Shown here: piece after piece, positions 1-11,884 of the stretch
How the letters are laid out: each line of letters starts with the position of its first letter
How positions within the stretch are numbered: position 1 is the stretch's first letter
NCBI RefSeq assembly: GCF_902167145.1
Contig: NC_050104.1
Span: 106,589,849 to 106,653,848 of the forward strand
From: Zea mays
Taxonomy: Eukaryota; Streptophyta; Magnoliopsida; Poales; Poaceae
Reading direction: 5' to 3'
Length of the DNA stretch: 64,000 nt
The notes under the pieces: generated by a model
The model's input: only the letters and a program-made list of their open reading frames with translations
Database searches by the model: none
What the model was told of the DNA's origin: nothing
Program-made: the position numbers and the translations under genes

Positions 1-1774
1 TTCATGTTAAAATAGTGTTACCAAGTAATAGACAATATTAATACAAAATTATAGGAACTGAAATGGATTAAAAAGGAGCTAAAATGAATTTTCTATGCAT
101 TAAATAGGTTCTGGAATTCTTTTTACATTGAAAATTCATTTTCTAAATTCATTTTTCCTATTTTCTTTGATCTCTGGACTGGGCGCACAAATTACAGAGA
201 AGATCGGGGTTTACTTCGAAAAATAACCCAGACACAGACCATCCCACTGGTGGACGGCGGGTTTATATATATAAAGTACAGGGGCCCTACTGTAAAATGT
301 ACCCGCGAAGAGGTACGCGCCGTTCTGGACCATTGGATCAAAAATGGACGGTTCGGATTTTACGCAGCCTGATGAGCTCCGGCTACGCGATCACGACGAT
401 CCAACGGCCCACACCACAACTCCCTACTAACCTAATCTCCTCCACACAATCCAAATCGGACGGTGAGCGCGCCTTCTTCTCTCCCGCTCCCCACACACGG
501 CGACGGCGCTGACCCGAGGCCCAGACCTCGCCGGAGCGGCCAAACCCCGTTCTAGCGCCCCGTTACTCGAGCGATTAGGTGCTACGCGAAGCCAAAGGAA
601 GGGTGAACTTGATTGTGGTTTCGGTACCTTGAATTGAGATGGCAATGTCCCCCAATCACGCACCGCAGCGGCACCACGGCGTTACATGACGACCGACGAG
701 CAATCAAGCGTGATTCCGCCACCATCGCGCGCGCAAACCCCCAGGGGAGACCCGACGAGCATCCACCATGTCCTGCGGTACGTCCCACGGTGGCGCCATA
801 GCTGCAGGGGCCCTCCTCTCCATCTCGTGACAAGGGCCATCGGTGGTGGGCAGGGACAGCAGCGGCCGCGGGTCTGGGTTTCGGCAGCCGATAAGGGAAG
901 GGCGCAGGGGAAACACGACGCCTGATTTGTATAGCACGGGGGAAAGGAGTCCGCGCGCGAGTAGGCCGAGGTTTCCGGCGAGATTGGTGCGCTCCAATTC
1001 GATCGGTCGTGGTGAAGAACCCTGGATTTCCGGTGAGTTCTGTTAAATCGGCGCTAGGAAATTCGCCATCTGTTAGCGCTAGAAACGGAGGAGAGGTAGG
1101 GCGAGAGAATCGCGAGGTTTCGGTAATCTCGGACATGGAATCCGCAGCGTTTGCTGCATCGGTTGCGGGAGGAGATGAAGCTGCTCGCGTAGGAGGGTGG
1201 AGCTGCCATGCGGGTCCCACCTGGAAGTGCCCCAACAGGAAAAGAAAAGGAAGAGGAGCAGAGTGGGCTGGCGCGGTGGAAAAGTAGTATTGGGCCGAGG
1301 CGCGCAAGAATTCGGCCCAAGGTGAGTATTTCTTTTTTTTTCTTTTCTTTATTATTTCTATTTTCCTTTCTTATTTCAATTTCACATCAAACCAATTTTT
1401 AAATTCTAAATTTCAAATTTATGCACAAGAAAAACTTCACATGATGCACAATTTCTACATAGTATTTCTTCATTTATTTTATTATTATATTAATTAGGTA
1501 GTGTTTTCAACTTGAAGTACACACACCACATTATAGCAATATATTATTATTTGAGTGTGTAGTCGAATTAAAGGTATATTCAAAAATTCTCCCTTTGTTT
1601 TGATAGGAACATTTTTTTCAATGTCTAATCTTTATTATGATTTATTTTAACCATCGTTATTTTATTATGATCATTTACCTTTAAAAAGGGTGAGTTATAA
1701 AGTTTAATTATTTATCAAGGGTACTTTGCTCAGATTTCTTCTACCAATCCCAAATTTAGAATTTGGGTGTTACA
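1..1774 (-). repeat. LTR (3' LTR of minus-strand element 1), truncated by window edge
   Basis: This stretch reappears at 4923-6696 at a constant offset of 4922 bases. I saw no indel, and no substitution in the lines compared. It ends in GGGTGTTACA at 1774, followed by a polypurine tract read on the minus strand, so it is the 3' LTR of a minus-strand element. It has a GC-rich block (about 300-1300) between AT-rich flanks. Open frames in that block, up to 241 codons on the minus strand, match no family I recognise and look like a by-product of GC content. Confidence 0.85.
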
Positions 1775-1790
1775 AATCCTACCCCCCTTA
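1775..1790 (-). other. Polypurine tract of element 1
   Basis: Read on the minus strand, TAAGGGGGGTAGGATT directly precedes the TGTAACACCC start of the LTR. Its position next to the 3' LTR sets the orientation of the element as minus. Confidence 0.75.
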
Positions 1791-2990
1791 AAAATAATCT
1801 CGTCCTCGAGATTAGTTAGAAAAGGGATATAGAAAGTCATATGTTTGGTTATAGTTTAGCTTCGAATTTTCTCAAGTGGTGTTAAGCACAATTTTTTTTT
1901 AGTCATCAAATGAGGAAATGGTTAGGGAAACATGGGTACATTATGTCTAGTTATCAGGCAATAGTAGAGAAGGTTGGGGTAAGAAGGATTAAGGCATGGA
2001 AAGAATTCATCTTGGATGGTGGATCTTGATTCATCTGAAGTTCTGATTCTATTCACATTCTTCCTTGTCAAGGTTGACCTTCTTCTTTCCTTTGGTCTTG
2101 TTGTGATCATCCGAGTTAGAGACATGTGGTTAAGCTAATTGTGGGTAGGATAGATTTCACGAGGTAGGTTGGTTAGAATCTATGTTTTGTTGTTAGGTTG
2201 ATACAGAGGGGTTATGCAACCATATGATGGGTAAGGTAGTTGCATATAAACGGGTAGTTGTATATGGTCAAGTTAGTTTGGGGCACCAATTTAGGTTAAC
2301 ACATGTTTATAGAAATATGGTCTAATCGATTTGTACCAGTGTTACTAACTTGTTGAGTACTCACATTAGATTATATCGTGTTAGATTAGATGAGATCTAG
2401 ATTAGAATGGTATGACTAGTTCAGATAAGATCTTAATTAATTTGAATTAGATCATGGTTGTTACACTAGGATGAGATAAGTATAGTGGTTAGGACAAGAT
2501 GAACCTATTAGGATAAGATAGAATCTTTCAAGATAAGATGAATCTATTAAGCTAGATATATTCCAATGGAGATAGTCTAGGTTATTTAGTTTTCTTATGA
2601 ATTTCATTTATTTATATTTATGTATATATGTCTATGCAGATGTTAATTGTGGACATTACTCCACAACTCATCGCACTCAATCAAAGATCCACATCAGACA
2701 TGTATCACAAGAACAAACATTCAAGCATACAAAATATATTTTTTTAAAAAAAAGTAGTTTTGATTTTGTTCCTAAGAGTAGGTCTCCTATTCCTAAAGGT
2801 CACTTTAGGCACCAGATTTCAAAGTGTGAAATCCACATTTTTCTTTAGAAAGAAAAAGGTAAGAATAATCAGAGTAAAGCGGAATTAGATGAGAAAAGAT
2901 TAAGATAAGTTTAGAAAAGAATCAGAGTAGCAGAGGTAAGTAGATAATGGTTGTCCAATTCTATCTAGGTTTCGTCCTACAGTCAACATT

Positions 2991-3002
2991 CCTCTGATAC
3001 CA
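2991..3002 (-). other. Primer-binding site (initiator tRNA-Met type) of element 1
   Basis: The minus strand reads TGGTATCAGAGG, which differs at one base from the plant initiator-Met complement TGGTATCAGAGC. It lies four bases inside the LTR that starts at 3007. Confidence 0.75.
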
Positions 3003-3282
3003 CTTCTGTAACACCCGGGTTTTAGGGGTCCAAAGCCCGGGCGTAAACATAATCACCAGGTGTGCTGGGACCAAGTCTCACACATATGATGAATCATGGC
3101 ACAGGATCGAATGTCACATCTTTACTATATAATAGGAGTTCTATACAAAATAAATAATTACATTATAAGGAGACAACGGTCCAGCAACCCAAAGTTGACT
3201 GGGAGACGACGGCCTAGACCTCTCACGAACTCATCACAGCATCCTCCAAGCGCCTCATCCTGAAGTACCTGCTCTTGACCTG

Positions 3283-3296
3283 TGGGGGGGGGGGGG
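3283..3296. repeat. Poly-G run
   Basis: About 14 consecutive G residues inside the element 1 LTR. The length may be uncertain in assembly. Confidence 0.8.
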
Positions 3297-3802
3297 TGTG
3301 AGACAGCAAGAGTGAGCTCACATACGTTCATCGCTCAACAAGTTGTGGGGAATAATGTGAATGAACTCGCCAAAGGTGGGAGTTCATGTGAAGTGTAAGG
3401 CTTACCAAAAGAGGATGGTTAGAGCTGAGCATTGCTTTTAAAGTTGGTCAAAATTTTATTAGCAATTACTAAGTATAAGTAAATACCAACCCAATTAAGT
3501 AGTAGAACAAAAGTAACAACCTCACCTGCGATGCAATGCATGTGACAAATTGAGTTTAAGTTCCATAATTTAATCATGTGAGTGTCCGAGCTGCTCATGA
3601 CCGTGAGCACGGCTAGTATACCAGTTTTACACTCTGCAGAGGTGGCGCATCTTTACCCACAAGTCATGTTACCCATCTGCCAAGGGATCGCGACTTCCCA
3701 TACACCTCTACCGAGGAGGCGAGGCAGGGTAACACTACGAGGCCTTTACAAAGTTCCACTAGCTTCAGAAAACCCGCTACAGTTTATAGGAAGCTCCAAT
3801 GC

Positions 3803-3961
3803 AGGAATCCCTTGCAGGACCGCCATCACAGCAAAATCCTCCCGAGGGCCTCCCCAGGAATCCCTTGCAGGACCGCCATCACAGCGAAATCCTCCCGAGG
3901 GCCTCCCCAGGAATCCCTTGCAGGACCGCCATCACAGCAAAATCCTCCCGAGGGCCTCCCT
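3803..3961. repeat. Three tandem copies of a 53-bp unit inside LTR
   Basis: The unit begins AGGAATCCCTTGCAGGACCG and repeats at 3803, 3856 and 3909 with one substitution seen (CAGCAAAA versus CAGCGAAA). It has no spacer between units, so it is a minisatellite, not a CRISPR array. Confidence 0.9.
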
Positions 3962-5182
3962 ACACTGACCACTCCCCTACTGCCCTTGCCCCTTTCAGGT
4001 AAGGTAGTCTTCCACTAGCTTTCCTAATTAATCGGCCAAGGGCGTCCCATTAAACCCTTGTGGTAGCACTGTTTTCCCGGGTGGTTCTCCATGTTCCAAT
4101 TAACATAATGATCTTATCATGAACAATGATAATAAACAGATAAAAAGTGTGATCATGAATAATGTATCTTCATACCCAAAACCACATAAAGCACTAGCAA
4201 GTACTACCCAAAAAGTTCAGTGGTAAACAAGGTATAAAGATAGACAAACTAGGGTAACCTATTGGGTCCCATCAAAATTAACCTATGCAGATCATTATGA
4301 TTAATCAGAACATGAGTAGGTAAAAAGAAGTGATCAAGGGCACAACTTGCCTGGCACTTGAGAATCCAGTTACCAGGGTGATTCTTCAGATCCTCGTGAC
4401 CTCACTGCTAGTCGTAGCAATACAAACAAACATGGTATAGATAAAATCAACATCACACCAAACATGAGAACAAACTAAATAATAATAATCTACGCGTCGC
4501 TACGAGATCGCGGGTTCGAGAACCACTAAGATCGGAGTTACCATTAAAGGGTTATGATTATATAGGAAATCTGTGTGGTTAAAATATTAAACTAAATTAT
4601 AAATGGGTTAATATAAATTATATGATAGATTATATTATAAATAATTATCTCAACTTTAATCTAAGTTATAAATTGATCATAGATCATTTTCTATTACATT
4701 GATAAGCGGATTAACAAGACTAACCAACATAAATTAAATAAAGATCTAATTGTAAAAGAATGAGAAATGATATAATAAATGTTGTTACTGTGTAGTAAAT
4801 ACTTATACAAAACTAACGCAACTGGAACGAATCAAATCGGAATTAAAACGAGGAGTTATGAATTTCTGAAGGTTTTATGTGCTTGCTACAGAATTAATTG
4901 AGTAATTAATTCTAGTATGGGTTTCATGTTAAAATAGTGTTACCAAGTAATAGACAATATTAATACAAAATTATAGGAACTGAAATGGATTAAAAAGGAG
5001 CTAAAATGAATTTTCTATGCATTAAATAGGTTCTGGAATTCTTTTTACATTGAAAATTCATTTTCTAAATTCATTTTTCCTATTTTCTTTGATCTCTGGA
5101 CTGGGCGCACAAATTACAGAGAAGATCGGGGTTTACTTCGAAAAATAACCCAGACACAGACCATCCCACTGGTGGACGGCGG

Positions 5183-5197
5183 GTTTATATATATAAA
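5183..5197 (-). promoter_or_regulatory. Candidate TATA box of element 1 LTR
   Basis: A TTTATATATATAAA core lies at the boundary between the AT-rich right part and the GC-rich block. On the minus strand it would place transcription start just downstream, near 5150. The core is symmetric, so direction is inferred from the element. The same sequence occurs at 261-275 in the other LTR. Confidence 0.35.
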
Positions 5198-6696
5198 GTA
5201 CAGGGGCCCTACTGTAAAATGTACCCGCGAAGAGGTACGCGCCGTTCTGGACCATTGGATCAAAAATGGACGGTTCGGATTTTACGCAGCCTGATGAGCT
5301 CCGGCTACGCGATCACGACGATCCAACGGCCCACACCACAACTCCCTACTAACCTAATCTCCTCCACACAATCCAAATCGGACGGTGAGCGCGCCTTCTT
5401 CTCTCCCGCTCCCCACACACGGCGACGGCGCTGACCCGAGGCCCAGACCTCGCCGGAGCGGCCAAACCCCGTTCTAGCGCCCCGTTACTCGAGCGATTAG
5501 GTGCTACGCGAAGCCAAAGGAAGGGTGAACTTGATTGTGGTTTCGGTACCTTGAATTGAGATGGCAATGTCCCCCAATCACGCACCGCAGCGGCACCACG
5601 GCGTTACATGACGACCGACGAGCAATCAAGCGTGATTCCGCCACCATCGCGCGCGCAAACCCCCAGGGGAGACCCGACGAGCATCCACCATGTCCTGCGG
5701 TACGTCCCACGGTGGCGCCATAGCTGCAGGGGCCCTCCTCTCCATCTCGTGACAAGGGCCATCGGTGGTGGGCAGGGACAGCAGCGGCCGCGGGTCTGGG
5801 TTTCGGCAGCCGATAAGGGAAGGGCGCAGGGGAAACACGACGCCTGATTTGTATAGCACGGGGGAAAGGAGTCCGCGCGCGAGTAGGCCGAGGTTTCCGG
5901 CGAGATTGGTGCGCTCCAATTCGATCGGTCGTGGTGAAGAACCCTGGATTTCCGGTGAGTTCTGTTAAATCGGCGCTAGGAAATTCGCCATCTGTTAGCG
6001 CTAGAAACGGAGGAGAGGTAGGGCGAGAGAATCGCGAGGTTTCGGTAATCTCGGACATGGAATCCGCAGCGTTTGCTGCATCGGTTGCGGGAGGAGATGA
6101 AGCTGCTCGCGTAGGAGGGTGGAGCTGCCATGCGGGTCCCACCTGGAAGTGCCCCAACAGGAAAAGAAAAGGAAGAGGAGCAGAGTGGGCTGGCGCGGTG
6201 GAAAAGTAGTATTGGGCCGAGGCGCGCAAGAATTCGGCCCAAGGTGAGTATTTCTTTTTTTTTCTTTTCTTTATTATTTCTATTTTCCTTTCTTATTTCA
6301 ATTTCACATCAAACCAATTTTTAAATTCTAAATTTCAAATTTATGCACAAGAAAAACTTCACATGATGCACAATTTCTACATAGTATTTCTTCATTTATT
6401 TTATTATTATATTAATTAGGTAGTGTTTTCAACTTGAAGTACACACACCACATTATAGCAATATATTATTATTTGAGTGTGTAGTCGAATTAAAGGTATA
6501 TTCAAAAATTCTCCCTTTGTTTTGATAGGAACATTTTTTTCAATGTCTAATCTTTATTATGATTTATTTTAACCATCGTTATTTTATTATGATCATTTAC
6601 CTTTAAAAAGGGTGAGTTATAAAGTTTAATTATTTATCAAGGGTACTTTGCTCAGATTTCTTCTACCAATCCCAAATTTAGAATTTGGGTGTTACA

Positions 6697-6802
6697 AAAG
6701 GAGAGAAGGTGTTTCTTAGGGGTAAGAGGTGTTTTCTTGTTAAGGCAACTTTTAAGGTCAGGGCTGCGGTCTACGGCCATTCCTATAGGCTCTGATACCA
6801 CC
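6697..6802 (-). mobile_element. Internal remnant of element 2 with primer-binding site
   Basis: Between the end of element 1 and the LTR at 6803 lie about 100 bases of element 2 internal sequence. The minus strand at 6788-6800 reads TGGTATCAGAGCC, a perfect initiator-Met primer-binding site two bases from the LTR. So element 1 inserted just inside the 5' end of element 2, and the rest of element 2 lies left of the window. Confidence 0.8.
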
Positions 6803-9548
6803 TGAAGCGTCCCGATCCTTTGGGACTCAAATGTGATACAATTACTAGTCCCAGGAGGCTAGTAACCACATTCCTTACTTCAAATAGTACAGAGTCTGAG
6901 TAAATGTTATTACAATACCAGGGTACAAGCTCGAGAGTGAGCCAGAATTTATAAAACGCAGTGGAAGATAAACTAGCCTAGGCCACAGGCAGAACTGGGT
7001 GAAGACACAACCCTCTCAATCAAGCATAGCAGAAAAGAAGTCTCCAGCTGCTGAAAAACATAAATAAATCTGGGTGAATACACTAGGTATTCCGCAAGCC
7101 CACCCGGCTCCCGTAAAGAGAAAGAGACCTATATCATACATGCTTCATATGGTGGAGTTGAAGTCACTCTTCTTTTTCTTAGAGAAAGGCAGTACTTGTT
7201 TTTAGGGTTTTCCCGAAACAATAGAAATAACACTTGCTTAACCGCCACTGAGCTTCCCGCTCCCGTGGCACCACCTTTCTTTTCCAGAGACACACTCACA
7301 CACACGTATTTCCCTGTTCCCGGTTGTTGTAGAAACACTAATTGTCATACCACACCAGATTCGTCCATACCAGTGGACACGGATTATTCGAATAGGTTTA
7401 AACTCTGCGCAGAGGGGTACACTTTACCCACTAGTCCGGCTCTGCGATCTCATGGCCAATGAGATCCGAATCCGAATCTCTTTCCTTCCTCGCACGTCCT
7501 AACCTTAACGGTTATACCGGAAGGAGTCAGACCACCGCCATGTCCAAACCGGACAAAACATCCCCCTCCTTATCCTACCATTGCTCCCCAGCCTTCATAA
7601 CCCTGGGGTTGGACCGTAGGAGTTCAAATCGAGTGACTGCCCACACAGCCTCGAGTGGTTGTACTTTTCATGAGTACAGGTAGTGAAGGATGACAAACCG
7701 GTCCTTATATGAGAGGACAATCCTTCTGCTCACGCCTAAACCTGAGCCATCACCTTAGGCCCTCCCCTAAACCAGGGAGTCCCTGATCATCCCACTCACC
7801 AGGTGATGAGGGTGAATACCCTTCATCGCACACTTTTGAAAACATCGTTGGTTACCACCTTTTCCCATCCCATATCTTGTGATCAAAAGGTATTAGTTAA
7901 TGCGGGCTCTCTCATGCTCACAATGCAATTATTCCGTCCCTTAACCCCGGCTTAGGTAGAGGTAGAGAGAATAGGTAAATTATGCATCAAGGGAAGGATG
8001 GACTTGCCTTCGTCGAAGCTTTCCTGGCACAAAAGATTTATCTCGGAGGGGTCGGGTTCCTGCCCTTCTTCCGGAGCTACAAATTCCGGAGGATCGGATC
8101 CCTCTTCCGCTAATAAGCACAGATAAGAACAATACACCAATCATGGTGACTTTAGTGGTGTGTGCCATTTCTTATACCCTATTATTTTTGTGCCCTATAA
8201 TTTATTTAAACTATTTTTGGTCCATAAAATATCATCATATAAATATATATATGGGAAAAAGAAATGGGAAAAGAAAAAGAAAAGGGTTTTACTGCTTGCT
8301 GGGCCAGGGGGGAGATTTTGGCCCATCCGAGGCAGCCCACTCGGCCCATCGGCGAGGAGACGGCGGGGGACGGCGCCGTGGCGCGGGCCCACACGTCAGC
8401 GAGAGGAGGGGGGTTAACGGCGTGGAGCGGGCGACAGAGGGGGGGGGAAGCCGACCGGGGCTCGGCCGCCGGTGAAGCCGTGGGTCCGGTTCTATGGCGG
8501 GGGAGCGGTGGCGAGGCACGGGCGGGGTAGGGGATCATGGAGGTGGGGTCAATTTGACCGGTGGAGGCCTAGGGTGGCCGGTCCATGGCGCGGTGGCGGG
8601 TGCTCGCGGTGGTGAGGTCGCCGGCGAGGCAGCCGAGCGCAATAGGAGGTGGGGGTGGGTGCATTGCGATCGTGAGGGAGTGGCGGAGCTCAAATACTAA
8701 AGCAATTCGACTGAAAGCTACCAGAGAGGCGAGAACGAAGCTCACCAGAGTGAAGGGGGAACGCGGCGGCGCTAGCTCAATTGGGCTCGAGGAGGAGTGG
8801 AGGAGATGGCCGGGGCTGGTGTGGAGAAAGCGGAGCTCAGGCGGTCCCTTTTATAGGCGCCCGGGAGGGGGAAGGAAGGGAGGGAACGACGAGCGCCGAC
8901 GAGCTCGCCATGATGGCGGGGATGGAGCAAACGACGACGGGATGGCTCGGGCAGGCGAGGGGTGAGGGGATGGCTCGGGTACAGTGGTGGGGAGGTCGCT
9001 GAGGCTGGTGCGAGCGTTAATGGCGAAGCGACGGGGCGGGAGGCGGTCGATGGCGAACGCGCCGGTGATGGCATGGGCGAGACGATGGTCCTGACAGGTG
9101 GGCCCGGGTTGCCAGTGGGAGAGCGGCGCGAGAGGGAGAGGGGTGGAGCCGCTGACCGGTGGGGTCGGGCTGTCAGGCGCGGCGCGGGCGCGCAGCTGGG
9201 CCGCTTGGGCCGTGGGAGGAGAGGGAGGGGGGAAGAAGCGGGTGCGGCGCAGTTTGGGCCGAAAACGGCCCAGCCGAGGGGGGGAAGGGTTTTTCCTTTT
9301 TCTTTTTCTATTTTCTATTTCACTTTTCCATTTTCTATTTTTGTTTCTTTTTATTTCCTTTTCTTTTGAATCAACAATTTGCTAAATAATCTTAAGTGTT
9401 GAAAATAATCTATGCGAGGTGTTCCTAACAATCCAAGTGTATGCATATGATGAGATGACCTAAGGATGGAGTTTAGGGAGAAAATAGAAATAGGAGGGGT
9501 TAGGAGATTAGGGTTCTAAACCTTGGGTTGAGATTTTGGGATGTTACA
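6803..9548 (-). repeat. LTR (5' LTR of minus-strand element 2), 2746 bp
   Basis: Ends are TGAAGCGTCC (6803) and GGGATGTTACA (9548). A primer-binding site abuts the left end, so this is the 5' LTR of a minus-strand element. Base composition mirrors element 1: an AT-rich edge, then a GC-rich block (about 8290-9290), then a moderate region. It shares the block CTCTG(C)GCAGAGG...CACTTTACCCAC with the LTRs at 3007 and 61727. It interrupts the integrase start of the gypsy element at 9549. GTAAT after 9548 is the candidate target duplication. Confidence 0.8.
8849..8855 (-). promoter_or_regulatory. TATA box of element 2 LTR
   Basis: The minus strand reads GCCTATAAAAGGGACC inside the GC-rich block, about 690 bases from the LTR 5' end. 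This is a usual U3 position for a retrotransposon core promoter. Confidence 0.5.
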
Positions 9549-10285
9549 GTAATGCACCGCATGAGAATGCCGTTGGCGCCACGGCGGTAGAGACCCCTTT
9601 CTACCATCGTGTATCGCTTAGCCAACCGCACTATGCGCTCAGCGGAGACATGGTCTTCAGGAAGGATATTTTCCTTCAGGTAGTCCAAGATCTCGGAGAT
9701 CCATGCATCGGGACCGCTCTGAGTTGCCGACTGCGGCGCTAAAGGGTCAGCGGAGTCCCCCAGAGCGCACACAGCCTTTGGTGGGTCTTGGGACGCCACC
9801 GAGACCACCGGCTTCGAGGTGCCGGTCTCGCCCCCTTCATCCAGTCCGGGCGGCTGGGTGGTGGGTCTCAGCAGCCGTCTTTTGAAGGCACCCTCGGGCA
9901 CGGGTGCCCGAGTTGATGCCCTCTGGGAGAGGTCATCTGCCGCTGAGTTGTCGCCCCAGGGAACATGTTGATGTTCCAGGGTCGTGAAATCCTTCTCTAG
10001 CTTCCTCACATGGAGGAGGTAAGCTATGAGTCTAGGATCGTTGCAGCTACATTCTCCGCGTACCTGCTTGATGATGAGCTGAGAGTCCCCCTTTACGAGG
10101 AGTTGACGGACCCCCAGGGATAGGGCCACGGATAGGCCGAAGATCAGCGCCTCATACTCCACCATGTTGTTGGTGGCCTTGAATTCAAGTCGCACCACAT
10201 ACTGCAGCTGGTTTCCACCTGGGTCGGCGAGGACCACTCCCGCGCCAGCACTCTGTTGGCGGGCGGACCCGTCGAAGAAGAGCGT
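9549..10285 (-). pseudogene. Tat-lineage gypsy pol: second (archaeal-type) RNase H and integrase N-terminus, truncated
   Basis: On the minus strand this continues the frame of the segment to its right after one stop. It reads FFDGSA, then NNMVEYEAL, GDSQLI and NSAADDLS, the acidic-residue motifs of the extra RNase H typical of Tat-lineage gypsy elements. After a variable linker come KENILPEDHVSAERIVRLAKRY and ERGLYRRGANGILMRC, the usual lead-in to the integrase zinc finger. The protein stops where the element 2 LTR begins at 9548, so the integrase core is missing here and should lie left of the window. Confidence 0.85.
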
Positions 10286-11110
10286 CTAGTGGGGCTCGGT
10301 GAAGATCGGGCCCCTGCGCTCCGCCGGTATGGGGTCCGGAGCGGGGTCCGGCCCCCCGGGGGTACACGGGGGTGGAGTCCATTCCACGATGAAGTCGGCC
10401 AGGGCCTGACTTTTGATAGCGTGGCGGGGTTGGAAGTCCAGTTGGAACTCGGCGAGTTCTGCTGCCCACTTGGCGATGTTGCCAGTGGCGCTTGGGTTGT
10501 AGAGGATGGCCCTTAACGGAAAGGAGGTCACCACCACAACCTTGTGCGCTTGGAAATAATGATGCAGCTTCTTGGACGCGACCAACACAACGTAGAGGAG
10601 TTTGTGCGTCTCGAGGTACTTGGCCTTTGCTTCATGGAGGACCTCGCTGACATAGTAGACCGGCTTCTGGACAGTCCGGGTCTCTGTAGCTGCCCCTAGA
10701 CTTCCAGGTTCTTGTCCTCCTTGTGCCTCCCTCTCAGCGACTAACACCATGCTTACTGCTTCCGCAGCTGCCGCAATGTACAGGTATAGCGGTTCCCCTG
10801 GCTCTGGAGCAACCAGGATCGGCAGGGAAGCTAAGTGCTGCTTCAATTCTTTGAAGGCTTGTTCCGCCTCTTCGGACCAGGCAAATGGGCCTGATTTCCG
10901 CAGGAGCTTAAAGAAAGGTAGCGCCCTCTCAGCCAACCTCGAAATGAAGCGGCTAAGGGCTGCTAACGACCCGGTAAGCTTCTGGATGTCCTTAACACGG
11001 GCGGGAGGCCTCATTACCTCAATAGCCTTGATTTTCTCCGGGTTAGCTTTAATGCCCCGGTATGAAACCAGGAACCCAGCAACTTCCCTGTAGAGACACC
11101 GAAGATGCAT
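10286..11110 (-). pseudogene. Tat-lineage gypsy pol: RT thumb/connection and first RNase H
   Basis: The minus-strand frame reads GIKANPEKIKAIEVM, LTGSLAALSRFISRLAERAL, a connection domain, then PVYYVSEVLHEAKAKYLETHK and IAKWAAELAEF. These are the standard RT-RNase H junction and first RNase H of gypsy elements. It ends in TAG (10286-10288) where Trp is expected before TLFFDGSA. The break is a G-to-A change in a CTGG context. The frame is shifted against the RT segment to its right by a one-base loss near 11075. Confidence 0.85.
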
Positions 11111-11487
11111 TTCTCCGGGTTCAGCTTGGTGCGGGTTGCCCGCAACTTGCCGAAAACCAGGGCCAGGTCTTCCACTATAGCCGACCCGTCCCTAGTCTTG
11201 ACCACGATGTAATCGACGTAAATTTCCACCTTATCCCGGATCAGGTCCCCGAAGGTCTTGCTCATTGCCCGTACAAAGGTTGGCAAGGCATTCCTCAGAC
11301 CGTAGGGCATTACAACATAACAGTATAATCCATCTACTGTCACAAAAGCGGTGTGCTTCCTATCCTCCTTAGCCATCCGGATTTGGTGGAAATCAGAGTA
11401 AGCGTCCAAGAAGGATAAGAGGTCGCACCCCGAAGTAAAGTCCACAATCTGATCTATACGCGGCAGGGATACGGGTCCTTGGGGCAT
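11014..11487 (-). pseudogene. Tat-lineage gypsy reverse transcriptase, catalytic core mutated
   Basis: The frame reads LPRIDQIVD, LSFLDAYSDFHQI, FVTVDGLYCYVVMPYGLRNA and then YVDYIVVKT. The last motif is the RT active site, usually YVDD; the second aspartate codon (11209-11211) is TAC for Tyr, which should abolish catalysis. The join to the upstream RT segment (11454-11738) needs a one-base restoration near 11470, where YPLPRID reads YPCRV-stop. This RT is certainly dead. Confidence 0.9.
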
Positions 11488-11801
11488 GCCTTATTCAGGC
11501 TAGTGTAGTCGATGCACATCCGAAGCTTCCCGTTGGCCTTTGGCACGACGACTGGGTTGGCCAGCCACACGGGGTGATGAACCTCTTCAATAAAGCCAGC
11601 GTGCAACAGCTTTCGGACCTCTTCTCGGATGAAGTCCTGCCGTTCCACGGACTGCCTTCGTGGCTTCTGGCTTACTGGCCTGGCGTCCGGGTAAACCTTT
11701 AGCTGGTGCTCGATCACCTCCCTGGGGATCCCAGGCATCTGCGACGGCTCCCAAGCGAAGACGTCGGCATTTGCTTGGAGGAAGGTGACTAGCGCGAGTT
11801 C
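11454..11801 (-). pseudogene. Tat-lineage gypsy RT N-terminal segment
   Basis: After an in-frame TAG (11802-11804) the frame reads ELALVTFLQANADVFAWEPSQMPGIPREV, then RREDFIREEV-like, FIEEVHHPVWLANPVVVPK and LRMCIDYTSLNKACPKDPYP. These are the fingers and palm entry of gypsy RT. The TAG lies at the same position as a TAG in the second Tat element at 50484-50486. Confidence 0.85.
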
Positions 11802-11884
11802 CTATTTTTCTCCCAGATCCCCTGCGATGCGGGTGGTCTGGGAGGGGTCCGCGCCGACCTGGATGGTCTTCGCGGGTCCGCCGT

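Larger units (their letters stand above)
1775..3006 (-). mobile_element. Internal region of a LARD-like non-autonomous LTR retrotransposon
   Basis: About 1.23 kb lies between the two LTR copies. I find no gag, protease, RT, RNase H or integrase motif in either strand; the longest open frames are under 90 codons. With an initiator-Met primer-binding site at one end and a polypurine tract at the other, this is a large-LTR derivative that must move with proteins from a relative. LTR layout (TGTAACACCC ends, very long LTR) suggests the Tekay/Del chromovirus group, but there is no coding sequence to test that. Confidence 0.75.
3007..6696 (-). repeat. LTR (5' LTR of minus-strand element 1), complete, 3690 bp
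   Basis: The LTR runs from TGTAACACCC (3007) to GGGTGTTACA (6696), a clear TG...CA pair with inverted ends. The right 1774 bases match 1-1774. A possible five-base target duplication AAAGG follows at 6697; its partner lies outside the window. The left part (about 3590-4080) holds a conserved block shared with two other long LTRs here (7374-7455 and 62384-62460) and a 53-bp tandem repeat. Confidence 0.85.

Noticed and set aside
582..1307. A 241-codon minus-strand frame in the element 1 LTR, repeated at 5504-6229
   Set aside because: It appears twice only because the LTR does. It is GC-rich, overlaps other open frames in several phases and matches no domain I know.
3803..3961. Regular 53-bp repeats as a CRISPR array
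   Set aside because: Units are contiguous with no unique spacers, and the setting is a plant LTR.
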